Of a stretch of 34,234 nt of DNA, positions 1 to 12,600 are shown piece by piece. The stretch lies in NCBI RefSeq assembly GCF_000485595.1, contig NW_014577254.1, positions 252,179 through 286,412 of the forward strand. Direction: 5' to 3'. The stretch comes from Priapulus caudatus (lineage: Eukaryota > Priapulida > Priapulimorpha > Priapulimorphida > Priapulidae). A program made the position numbers and the translations under genes. Position 1 is the first letter of the stretch; each line of letters opens with the position of its first letter. Under the pieces are notes generated by a model. The model made no database searches. It was not told the origin of the DNA and saw only the letters and a list, made by a program, of their open reading frames with translations.

Positions 1-189
1 GCTGCGATCATAGGCTCGTGATAGTCGGTGTATAGCATCAATGGTAGGAAAAGCCATCAGCTGTGCCGAAATGGTCACAGGTCTAAAGGTCAGATAGGGG
101 CACAGGGCAGATTTTATACATTTTCTGAGGACATGGTCGCTGACGGAGCGATTGACAAAACTTTTTTGTTTCAGCGGTGACCTACCATT
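1..189 (-). CDS. Possible partial exon at the left edge (unrecognised)
   Basis: On the minus strand a frame is open for 63 codons from 189 to the window edge, with a reasonably protein-like composition (for example a stretch reading SALCPYLTFRPVTISAQL). There is no good acceptor with a pyrimidine tract on the minus strand; AG dinucleotides near 181 or 157 could serve. On the plus strand the same place has a strong 3' splice-site-like sequence, a T-rich tract ending in CAG at 172-174, followed by a frame that stops quickly. It could be an exon of a divergent minus-strand gene, a terminal exon of a plus-strand gene, or chance. Confidence 0.2.
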
Positions 190-1738
190 TTATGGCTTTA
201 ATTAAAAGGACGCATGAAATGTACTTTCCGCTGACATGCGAAGAGTAAGTGTCGATAACCTTGTTGACCCTGCAGAGGCGGTAAACATGGATTTGTTGAC
301 TGTTTAACAACGCACTGAATTGCTTTGCTATTAGAGCCCCCTCCGCCCACCCCTCAACTCCCCACACCCGCCCTCCCCGCGCGCCCCCTTCGCCCCACCC
401 TCTCCCCACCCCCCTCCTTCCTTCCCCCACCCTCCGCCCACCACCACCCTACGCTCGCAGCTCGACGCATATCCTTGATAACATGTTAATATCCATGAAA
501 GTCATTAAAGTTACACAGCTGTATCTTTACTACTACTGTACTACCAGTAGGTATAGCCTATCATAGATTTTAGATCTGTATTAGTAGTATCCTAGATATA
601 TGCTCTAAGCGCGAATGCGGTGACAGGAGGGCGCACTTGATTCGGTTGCCAGTGAGTTTATCAGAAGAATACCTGGCTACAGTATACGTCAGTTGAGCGC
701 TGTCGCTCTGCGGCACTTGTTTAATACAACATATGCCATGATGATGACTTGGCAAACTAGTCACCACTAGTGATCTACATGCTTGTGAACACTGAAGTTT
801 TGCAAATATCTGCCAGCATAATATTTAGCCAGTCTATGTTCACTGAAATTTATATGTATGGAGAAAACAGGGCACATGCATTTCAAAGTTCACAAATATA
901 AATAGTTCCAATACACAAAACTCCCGCCCCCCAACAACTCACATAATTTTTCTAAATGACGTATTCATGTATATAATGATAAACTAATTGTGCATAAATT
1001 TACATTTGAAATTAAATGTACCGTACTACAAAGAAATAATAGTCGAAGAAAGGAAAAATTTATAAGAATCGGGATGGCTTAATTATATTTATATATTTCT
1101 TTTCCCACAACCTCAAAGATTCATCTTCAAAGTCCATAAGAATGTGCCGGTGTCAGTGAATCAAGTCCCCTAAACAGAGTGAAATGAATAGATTGCAAGT
1201 AGAGTAGTCTTCCTCGTACAGTTTTTCGTTTAAGATTTCATGCACCAGGGGGCACTACTAGTTTCCTGTTTATTTTTCCTTTACTAGGTGAGAAATTTTA
1301 AAACTTTTGGCACGAAACAACCAATTACATTAAAAATATTCATTATGTTATGTTTATGACGTTACTGCTCAACGGTTTACGCAACTATACCTCGACGTTT
1401 GACAAGGAAACCTTCACATGAATACGTAGACGTTGCTTTAAGGTGCAGTAAAAATTATTGATCGGTTGTTACCGAGTCTGTGTTGCGCGAAGTCTGTAGG
1501 TCTACTCCTTGCTGTAGACTGTAGTCTGTAGATCACTATCAGTATCAGTGTACGTGATAACCGAAAAGCGATAGCAATAGTAGATATCATAATATAGGTG
1601 ATGCTCCAGCATTTTACTATTATACACAATTTACGATAGACCGTTTACCAGTATTGCATGTGCCGATAGCGGCGATACTATTTGATTGTTGTTTATCAAT
1701 TGTACTAATTTGTAGAGCTTCATATGTCACGACTCACA
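190..1738. other. Intergenic region upstream of CEP152
   Basis: No exon could be supported on either strand. Short frames here lack splice sites or protein-like composition. The stretch holds a C-rich tract (listed separately) and otherwise AT-rich unique-looking DNA. Confidence 0.5.
336..450. repeat. C-rich polypyrimidine tract
   Basis: About 115 bp made almost entirely of C and T with many runs of four to six C, so the minus strand is G-rich. It stands out sharply from the AT-rich surroundings. The predicted 82-residue minus-strand frame through it is low-complexity Gly/Arg/Glu and is not credible as a gene. Confidence 0.7.
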
Positions 1739-2214
1739 GGCACTTGGGCCGTTTCAAATTCAATAATAAAATGATGTATAATAAATACAACTTGTCAGTA
1801 CTAGACCTACCAGTACCAGTATTAATAATAATAGTTTGATTTGACCTAATATTTAGTAATAACTTCACTTCAATACCGTCCAATACACCGCTGCAACACA
1901 CATTCCTATAGCGCGCACACCATTGTGCACAAATACACAGTAGGCTAATATAGAGTGTGTTTTTACTACTACTCTAGTACTCTATATTACTCTATATTAC
2001 TCTATATACTCTATAGTACTCTATATTACTGTGTATTTGTGCACAATGGCGTGCGCGCTATAGGAATGTGTGTTGCAGCGGTGTATTGGACTGTATTGAA
2101 GTGAAGTTATTAGGTCAAATCAAACTATTATTGTTAATACTGGTACTGGTAGGTCTAGTCCTGACAAGTTGTATTTATTAACCATCATTTTATTATTGAA
2201 ACGGCCCAAGTGCC
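1739..2214. repeat. Long imperfect inverted repeat upstream of CEP152
   Basis: The left arm starts near 1739 with GGCACTTGGGCC and runs to about 1958. The right arm runs from about 2018 to 2214 and ends with GGCCCAAGTGCC. The arms, roughly 200 bp each, match as reverse complements over most of their length, including the CTATAGCGCGC and GTGCACAAATACACAGTA segments. The loop is a short array of ACTCTATATT-type units. Segments flanking the palindrome (about 1656-1715 and 2224-2345) share direct similarity, both with TGTGCCGAT and TTGATTGTTGTTTA. It ends 130 bp before the CEP152 start codon and may overlap its promoter or 5' UTR. Confidence 0.8.
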
Positions 2215-2343
2215 GGTGCTTTATGTGCCGATTAGCGTACTATCACTACTACTACTACTAGTACTACTAGTACTAGTACTAATTAAGTCTATTGAGTATT
2301 GACAAATACCATTGATTGTTGTTTATTGATATGAAGAACATAA

Positions 2344-2496
2344 ATGTCGGCGCACACAAATCATAGTGGTGTTTTGACGCCTGGTGTAAGCCTCGTGAAT
2401 CCTGGAGCCAGTCTGTTTGATGTTGAGCAAGTGAAACCTGGTAAGGTTGAAGAGGAGGAGGAGGCTGAGCATGAACAGCTGGGCAAGGAACGAGAG
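2344..2496 (+). CDS. CEP152: CEP152 exon 1 (residues 1-51), acidic N-terminus
   Basis: Starts MSAHTNHSGV and ends in a Glu-rich run before donor GAG|GTAATT, phase 0. A TAA stop in frame immediately precedes the ATG. Acidic clusters in this part of CEP152 are known to bind the PLK4 polo-box region, so that role is inferred here. Confidence 0.8.
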
Positions 2497-5400
2497 GTAA
2501 TTGTGGTTTGTTAGAAGGATTCTAATTTGAGGAATATTCCAAACGCATATCAGCTTATGTACTTGTCTTCATGCACAGAATTAGGGTATATGCTTAGCGT
2601 TCATAAAAAATGAAATGAAGACAGTTTGCAAAACAAATAGCCATATATTATTCAACGTTACTCTTTAGCTATTTATGACAAATTAAGAGAATATGCATCA
2701 TACTTTACAGCAGTGTTTCAATTTTAATGATTGCAGATTGATGCTAAAAATTCTTATCAATATATTGGTGTGTTTGAAGAAGTATAATTTAAGTAGGCTT
2801 GTTTTGAATTAATTAGGAAATATAGGCCAAGTACCCATCTAATCACTTTTTTGCCATTTTGAAAATTTACAATTAAATGTAGTCTATACTGTCATTATAA
2901 TCATTCTTTTAAATTAAAGCTGCAGGAACTTCTCGCAAATGCTTTTGATGACCTGATTGAAGAGGAGGACGAAGAGGTAGCAAGTGCCTCTGCAGTTGGA
3001 TTAAGCCGTATCAGTCAGCAAGATGTGAATCGGTAAAGTGGCCTTGCTATCTCTGTAAATCACTTACACATGACATGGTCTGACATGCAATTATTATATA
3101 ATATATCAATTCAATATAATTTTTGCTAGCAGGTGGGAAGAGGAATTTGATCGGCCGAGCCATACAGAAGAAAGAAACCTAATTCAGTCACCGTCGGAAC
3201 AATATATAAGTGAACATGGCAGCTACTATGGTGGGTGGTAATGAGTCTTAATTTCTGCAGTATATGTATTATAAACATTTCAATGACCTGTAAGAATTTT
3301 CCTCAGTAACCGGTCTAGCTACATAAAAAGTCAAGGTGGTGACAGTTCAAGATGGGCATAATGATTAACATTCATGAGGCACTTTCATAAGAGAGAACCA
3401 CCAAATAGCTAAATGTAACTAACGAAGCTAATATAATGTGATGATACCGTGTAGAAAAAAAACGTACTTGCCATGTGCAGCTTCTTCGCTCATTAAAATA
3501 ATATAATCTGGTATCAATAATATCAGGAGTGTATCAATATTGATACAGTATTGATGATCAGATGATGTATACAGTATTGATGATCAGTATTGATACACTC
3601 CTGATAATATGCTAAGCATTTCCGGTGATGTTTCTCTCTTACACCAGCATACGTTACTAGGTTAGTAGTATAAGCTATATTGCATCGCAAAACTGTTTTC
3701 TATATCTGTCTGTATCTTTAGCCTCACTTTTTTACCATCAGCGATCCTTGTTACCTTTACTGACATTGTGTAAAATGAATTATACAATATATATGTACTT
3801 TTGGAAATAAATTTTATTATAAAATATATATATATAAATATATATATATATAATATATATCTGCACTTTTCCAGACAGCCACGATGAGAGGAACGGCGGC
3901 GTGAGTGCCGACTTTCAGTCTCACACCGGTTCCGATCGCACCGACATCTCACGCTCTCCGGACGACCTGTTCCGCGTTACCACCGAGCAGAGCTCGCCTC
4001 AGCCGTCTATCTCATATGCTAGTGCGGAAGACGTGCCGCAGGCGGACCAGCCGTACGTCTATCAGAAAACCGAGGAACACTCACCTTATTCTCGTACTGG
4101 AGACCACCAGTGGAGTAAGCCAGAATCTCAGGAGGGAGTTGGCCATGCGGACACAGGCCAGCACATACACAGCGAACAGTACAGGGTTACGTATCAGCGC
4201 TTGCCAGCGTACGCAGACGAACACGCGCACCGCGTTGAACCTGTGCAGCAGCAGTTTTTGGATGCAGGTGAGTTGAACTGTAAGTTGTAGCTGAAGCTGC
4301 CAGATTAGTCAATCCACAGGAAACAGAAACATGATGGGACATTGCATTCGTTCATAATTTATAAAAATATAAATAGCTGGTGTTTAATTTAATAATTAAA
4401 ATCAGTACAGTTGTGTGGGAAACCGACCACTGAGCATATCTTGCTTTCTCTGCATACACTGTGAATGTGTATTAGGTGTGCTACCTAACGAGCAGGTGGC
4501 TGTATAGTTTACAGAACTAAACGAACATTGCTTTGTCAATACGGATCAAATGAAGGTATGTTTACGCATTAGCTGACCTCTCATCTGGCTTGCTAGGTGG
4601 CGGTGGCGATGGGAGCGAAGTTGCACAGCTGAGAATTCTGTATGGCGCTCGTGGCAGACGCATCGATGAGCTGACGAGACAGTATGAGAGTCTGCAGGAG
4701 GAGTCCGCGCGAGAAGTCCGCCTGCTGAGACACAAGCTCACGATGGCCGAAGGTGAATCCGAGATTATCCTCGAATCCACATCCCAGACTAGTAGTAGTA
4801 GCGTCGTATGGCGTCAACATCGCACTTCTGCAGCCCCACAGAAAATCCAGTTGCAAAAGAGTTCGCCACGTTTGTTTATGGTGACATATCTTCCCGGTGT
4901 CGCAGACTGATTCGTCGTCATCTTTCACATGGTTTGGCGTGATGACGTAGAGGCGTGCAAAACGGTTATTTCCAAAGAGTACTTTTTCTCTTCCTCGTTT
5001 TGCCTTTCCTTGGCTTGCCTTGCGTTGCCTTGGTGCGCATTGATTTGGCTTGCTTTGCTATTGCTTATTAAATTTCCTGATGTTATTGCACAGATATTCC
5101 GAGTCACATTTTCCTCTGTTGGTCTGCTAACATACCAGTACATCACACAGAACAAATCATGTAGGGGCAATTGGCAAAGGAATATTACGTTGCTATATGC
5201 ATTTTGTATTCAATTCATTGCTTAAAGTATTTATTGTTTCTGCACGTAGTTATTTAAAATTTAGGAGCTATTCTAAACTAAGCTTCCTGCAGTATACAAT
5301 TTAATAAACCGTAAAAAAAAATTTTTTTTAATAAACAAAAAAATATTTAATAACCCACGTTGTTAATGCATCGATTATATCAGATGAGCGAGAGGGAATG

Positions 5401-6566
5401 GCAGAGAGTTTGCGAAACACCCAGCAGCTGCTGCAGGGGGCAGGAGATGAGTCTAACAAGCAGCATGGACACATTGCTGCTCTGGAATCAGAACTGCAGA
5501 ACTTTCAATCTCTTAAACAGGAGGTATAGTTTCTTCCCATCAGTGTGCGAATCAGCAAGCACAAATAGGTCAATAGCTATATATGCTAATTACTTATGGT
5601 AATCCTACCCAAAACACTTGATTGCAGAATTTACCTTTTATGTGACACTACTTGCAACTGACCGAGAACCCGTAAAAATAATCTGGTCTGTTGTAATTCG
5701 ACTGTAAAACGTCTGATGTGTATACGAATGTGCATAGAACGTCTGTCTGTGTAGGAACCAAGGCCCCCTTTGATACTGTGCTGCAGCTGACGGAGCATGT
5801 GTCTGTGTGTTGTTGCAGCTGCTGGAAAAACTACAGATCACAGAGAACACCGTCGACAGTCTGGAACTACAGCTGGAGGAACTGAGTCAGTCGGAGAGCG
5901 TGGCGCGCGCGCGGCAGCAGCACGACCAGCTGATGGACACCGTCACACGGCGACACGAGCGTGACATGCTAGACGTCCGCGAGAAACTAGACCTGCTCTA
6001 CCAACAGCTGCAGCTGAGGGTGAGATAGCTGAGGGTGAGATAGCTGAGGATGAGATAGCAGAGCGGGAGCTAGCTGAGTATGAGATAGCTGAGGGCTAGT
6101 AGCCTTTGCACCACTAGGCATCTTAGAACTGCTATATAACTGCACTGAAGCTATACCACTTCAAATTACTGCATTCTGACAGGATGAAGAGACTGACAGA
6201 CTTAAAGGGCAGTTGGGTGAGACGAGCAAGGCTTTGGATCAGGCACAGCTAGATAAGGCTGAGACCATCAATCGTCTGCATCGGAGCTTGGAGGAGAGTC
6301 AGAGACAGTACAAGGAACTGCTGGACAACAGTAAGAATGTCTTAACTCTAATGTTTTATTGCATAACGTCATGAAAGCTTTTATGTGTAAATTTTATTCT
6401 GTGTCTCCTCCCTGTGGGTTCTTTGATAAAGTTTTAAATTTCTCGTCCCTTTATCGTGTGCTTAGGCCTTAGCACTGTTTCTAAATGTTATAAGTACAAT
6501 CGATGGAGAAGGTTTATCACATTGTAATCAGAAGTGGGCAACACAGATTTTTGCACATGCTTATAC

Positions 6567-6616
<50 letters not shown>

Positions 6617-9600
6617 TGTCTATGAGCACTAAATATATTATTTGTTGGGGGGGTAGGTGATGTGCATGAGGTGACTAGAGTGAAGCAGCAGTTGCAGCAA
6701 ACACTCAGTGCTAAGGATGTTGCCGAGGAGGCTCTATCTGCCGTGCAGGTATACCCCACCCATGCTCCATCGCGCTCTCGCCATCCTCAATCCTCCATCT
6801 ACAATAGAAGTCCAAAAATCCGGCTGCCAGAAATCCGGACCACCTGAGAACGCGGACTTTTCGAAAACATTTTCCGTTCATTTTTAAACATTACTTCAAG
6901 CATTACATTTTTATGAAGTGTTGACTTTATATTTCTTTAAAAATGCTTGTTTTGATGAATGAAGCATGCTGTATTTGCTAATGAATAAACCATCAAAATT
7001 TACCTGTTCGTCTCTTCTTTTTCCTCCTTAAATTTCAATTTTACAAGTACTGCCCGAGAATCTGGAAAATCCGCAAAATCCAGACCGACCCAATCCCCGA
7101 GCAGTCCGGATATTTGGACTTCTACTGTATTAGGAAACAGTATTCACAGTATTTCTCACTTCTCACTACTGAAACAGTGTGAAATGCAGAAAATTACAAG
7201 CACTGTATGAAATCATTATTCAGATATCTATTGCAGACCTTTTTGCTGGGCTACTTTATAATATTCCAAGGTAGATGGGTTGTAAACGTTCATGCTGATA
7301 ATGAAGATCAAAGCTTTACCCCAAATTAATTAGTCTTGTTATATAAGTACTACGATCCTATGCTTCACCTTTTCGTCATTTGTTGCTCTAATAAATAACT
7401 AAGATGTAATCACTCTGTGTTGTGTTTGCTGTGTACACAATGTGTTTATGTATCCCCAGGCAGAAGTGCAGGAACTAAAATCACAGGTAAATGTATACGA
7501 GTCGGCCGCAAAGTTGGGTGTGTATCCCAAGGGCAGGAACATGCCGGACAGTGTGAAGAAAACACTGGACTACACCACACCACATGCTGCTAGGTAATTA
7601 CCAACTCTGCTGTTGTGTTCTCCGTGATGTTTTTGTCGAATGTGTGTTTAATGGCACGAGAAATGTACGAAAGGTATTCCTGCTGGAACGATCCCGTTCA
7701 GATGTCTGAGAAAATGAAATGTTTAGGTAGTAGCTTATTTAGCAGAACTGTGAAGTTGTTGATTAAGTCCATCTGTTTGTTATAATACAATAAATTAATA
7801 AGTTATTGTTAACCAAACAAGAATATAATTCTTGTTTGGTTAAAATAAACTTATTCATTTATTGAACTATGAAGTTGTTGTGATTGTACGTATATTCGCA
7901 GAGAGGGAAACGGCAGCAGGACCGATACCTCTGACGGTCAGTTGGTGAGTGAGTTGCGGCAGCAGCTGGAGCGATCGATCACGGTCAGTGGTGGCAATCG
8001 AACCCAGCTGTCACAGCTACGCCACGAGCTGAGGGCGTGCAAGCAGCAACTTCAGGAAGCCCTCACCAACGCGAAGGCCTCCGATAGCAAAATAAGCGAA
8101 GCCAAGGTTAATAATACGCATAATTTATGTGCGTAAGCACATTTGAAGATGCGAGTTCTTGCAACAAAATGCATAAATACACCTACACTGAGCATACTTG
8201 CAGTATGAAAACATCACGAAATGTTCTCATTAAGCCAGAAATGTGCTCCGAAGTAGAGCATTTTGAAAACTTTCTTGGAGAAAATTTAGCGTATGGATAC
8301 ACATAAATTGTGTAAAGCGAAGCGACCGAGAACGCTAACAGTAAGCCTACACTAGCGCAAATAGTTCCTGGAAGGAAAACACTGTTTGTTTGCTGATTAA
8401 GTAATGTAGATAACATATGATTTAAACAAATTTCACAATTTTGTACAGTACTCGTTTATTTAACTTTGCATAAAATAAGGGAATTTTCACAATACGGTTA
8501 TATCGGTGACTTAATTATTAATGTTTCCTTGGTAGGATGAGAATAAAACACTTCGAGATGAGTTGGATGACATGAGACTTGACCGAGGCACCAAGGCAGA
8601 GAGAGCGCTGAGAAAAGAAGTGGCCCAGTTGAAGGAACATGGAGAAGAGCTTGTTGATAAATTAAAAGTATGTGGTAGAAACGCGATGTGTAATAATGAA
8701 ATTGATTCATTTTCATGCTTCCCACACGATTATGGCTGCTTCCTATCAGGTATTTCCTTTTCTGTAATATATCATGAGATGGCAGGTCTTCTAGGCAGTG
8801 TCCAGGACCATTGTGCAGTCACTGTGTTATTCCACATTACGTCGAGTCCATGCTGGTGGTGGTGGTGCTGGCAGTTGTAGTAGTGATGGGTGCAGTAGTG
8901 GCAGTGGTGGTGGTATAAGCCATATTGAGATCATATAAGAGGGGTGATAAATTGCCTATATATAACATAGTTACGATAGTACTCGTCTAGGTTTTTGATC
9001 TATAATTCTCTTCACTAACATCGTACTTCAATTCACAGCTGCGTTTTTGTTTACAGAAACATTTACAAATATGATTGTGGTCATTTGGGATATTTTGCAA
9101 TGTTTGTGTTAATGCAAAAACTAAAAACGCAATGTACTTTCCTACGCGCGCCTCGGCCATTTTATACCCCCTTTTTCTATTACCTAAATAACAAAGCTGG
9201 ACTTTCCGATATCACTTATTGGTGGTTATAACAGTGGTGGTGGCAGCTGCAGCTGCGGCGATGATTATGGTGGTGGCAATGGCTGTCTTACACGTGTGAT
9301 CAAGCAGGTTATGGTATGCATGTGTTGGTAGTATGTGCTTGTATATCTCTTACATGTTCGCTTATATCTGTTCGTGTAATATCACCAGGCAGCGCAGGCG
9401 AGAGTGGAAGAGCTGTGTGACACTGAGGACAAGATGAAAGCTGTCAACGCTGACGTCAACCGACAGCTGTCCTACTTGATCGACGAGCGTGACATAGACG
9501 TGAACGCGGCCGTCGACAGGTACGCCATCTAGCGGCCCGATGCCACACTATTTCTGCATGCTTGGTCTAGGTATGATGATAATGCTGCCTGCCTGCTAGT

Positions 9601-12600
9601 TCGTATGCTAGTTCCTATGCTAGTTCCTATGCTAATTCCCATGCTAATTCCTATGCTAATTCCTATGCTAGTTCTTGTGCTAGTTTGTAGACGCACTAGC
9701 TAGCTGGCAGGATATTTTTCACATGTGGAATCTACAATGTCTCGTACTGCTACTGCTGTGTCCACTCTTGACGAATCAAATTTTAAAAAATGACAACATT
9801 CGAAACGTTATTGCATCTCTGCACTCAAATGTCATTCCCATGGGTCTGTCACCTGTGCTGCACATATTGAGATTTGGAATGTGTTCGCATTGCTTTACCT
9901 CACATTATCACAGTAATAGTCATACACAACCCCGCCGTTGCTCGAATAAAATCATATTATACTATTATTATGTTGTTTTTATTTATAATGTATTAGAAAA
10001 TCTGGATTTTTTATGCTGATTTATTTGCTTGACATACCACAGGGCAAGAAAAGCACTTCAACTAGTTCATGATGAAACCAAAAGGAAACTGGAAGAGGAA
10101 CTGACAAGTCGGTTCAGCACAGAGATACAGCAGCTCATCAAGGATCGTGACCAACAAATAGAGGCCTTGAGGTATGTGGGGAACATTGAAGACGGCGGTT
10201 TAGTACACATAAGACCCGGTTTTGGTAGGCATGGTTGACCATGTGGAATACAGAACTATAAATTTCAGCAAGTGTTGGTTTGAAATGGACTGTGCTCCAC
10301 GTGCAACACAGGAACTTTCAATTTTAGCAAGGGTTGGGTTGAAATGGACTATGCTATGTGAGAGCATGAGTGCACACATGCACATTTGCATACTGTCAAG
10401 AGCATATAAAGAAGGAGAGCATACAACGGTAAAATGCTGAAACCATGTTGCAGTATTAGTCGAATTAATAAACTTTCCCCGTTTTATTTTGACGATTCTT
10501 TGCAGTATTATTGATCAGCTGTCCTACCTTGTTCATATAAAACAAACCGCATGTCCCTATGATGCCCCTACGCTGAGATAATGAGCGGTGAAAATCTGGT
10601 ACTTTCGCCGAACACCGACTAGATTAGTCAGTTACTGTGACCGTCTCTCGTGTGGGCGGAGTGTACGGCCCACACTGTGGCCAGTGTGTTGCTTTCGTTC
10701 GCCGCTGTGTTGCGCCATAGTGGCGCTGACTCACGTCATACTACCAGAGTTTACTATACATCCAACGTGAGGTGGGCGTGAGGTGGGCACAGGTGGGGGT
10801 CATCACTATGGCAATCAATAACAGACGTCATTCATTCCATTTGTCAATCATTGACGGAAACACGCGAGGTTTACCGAAGTTATAACACTTCGAGAGACGG
10901 TCACAGTAACTGACTAATGTCTAATCGGTGTTCGGCGAAAATACCAGATTTTCACCGCTCATTATCTCAGCATAGGGGCATCGTAGGGACATTCGGTTTG
11001 TTTTATATGAACAAGGTAGGACAGCTGATCAATAATACTGCAAAGGATCGTCAAAATAAAACGGGGAAAGTTTATTAATTCGACTAATACTGCAGCATGG
11101 TTTCAGCATTTTACCGTTGTACGCTCTCCTTCTTTATATGCTCTTGATACTGTATATGCCAATTTTTTCGCATACAGATATTTTCGTGAATTCAGACTTG
11201 ACGGACAATTTCGCAGGTAGTTAATTTTGCGGTCGGTGAATTATTAATTATTCGGTATGAACTATTCGCGTGTTGTTATTTTCGCGGTCGAGGACGCTTT
11301 CGCGAAATTCACGAAATTGAAACCACCGCGAAATATACAGCGTATGCAGTACTCGAGGACCCTGGTGACACTAATTACAACTGCTTGCTTCGCAGCTCGG
11401 ATCTCAAGTCGCTAGAAGCGAACGTAACGGATGTGAAGAAGTGCTATGTGGAAGTGTGCGAGGAGAAAGAGAAGCTCCAACGGCATTTTGACCAACTCAC
11501 GCAGGTATAAACCTCGATACTATATGATATACTATATACGATCAGTGTACTTCTGTCTAATACTGTATGTGGTATACTCTACACGACTGACTTTCACAAG
11601 TATAAGTATCGTAAACTATACCTCATACCTCGTGGGGCGAAATCATTATTTTGCACATTGATAATAATAATTATAATATCAATGATTACACTTGTTGAAA
11701 TATTCGTGAACGAATTAACTATGAGAAACTATATCTCATCCCATCTGTTGCATAGTTTAGCATTATTTTAGATTGCAGCACTATACTCGTAGCTTCTGGA
11801 TGAGCTGTTGGTGATAGGCAGTGATAATTCTTCTGCAGAAACATCGTAGCATAGATGTGACCAAAGATGAAGACGTGACCAAAGATGGAACGATGACCAA
11901 AGAAGACGAACAAAGAACCGGTGATAGCGAAACTGAGAAAGAAACCACGAGCAAGTCAGACACGACTCCAGAGGGCACCACCAGCAAGCAGATGCAGGAA
12001 CAGTACACCAATCAAATAAAAGCTTTGCAAGACGTATGCGCAATACAGCAGCAACTTGTCTTTACTAGGAAATTGTTGAGAATAATGAGTGGTTTATTAC
12101 TCTACTTGTGGTTTGCTTGTTAATAAAATATTATAATCTATGTGCTGCCATTTCAGTAGGTGGGTACGTAAAGTATCGTGTTGACTTCGAAAAAATACAG
12201 AAAGCTTAGCTGAAATGGGTGAAAGGTCCACATGCTTATCGATACTGAAAAATTTGATCTTCTCTAACTATAAAATCTCGTTGCTGTTTTTACGTGTGAT
12301 CTAATCCTTGCATAATACCTTGTTTGGCGTGAAGGAGTTGGACAGCACGCATGACAAGTGCACAGAGTTTCAGCTGGATCTGGACAAGCAGACAAAGCTG
12401 TGGCAGGAAGAACGCGAAGCTCTACTAGACACGAAGTGTAAGGAGAAGCAGACGGAAATCTGTACGCTGAAGGAGGCATGGCGGGCCGAACGGTCAACGC
12501 TGTTACAGCAGGTGCTGGTTTATAAACTCTCGCGTTCAATATGACATGTTATGTATTTGAACCTTAAAAATTAAATTAAATTAAAAATATATTATGAATT

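Noticed and set aside
9597-9690. Considered as a CRISPR-like or regulatory array
   Set aside because: Units are contiguous 12-mers without spacers; a plain minisatellite in a eukaryotic intron.
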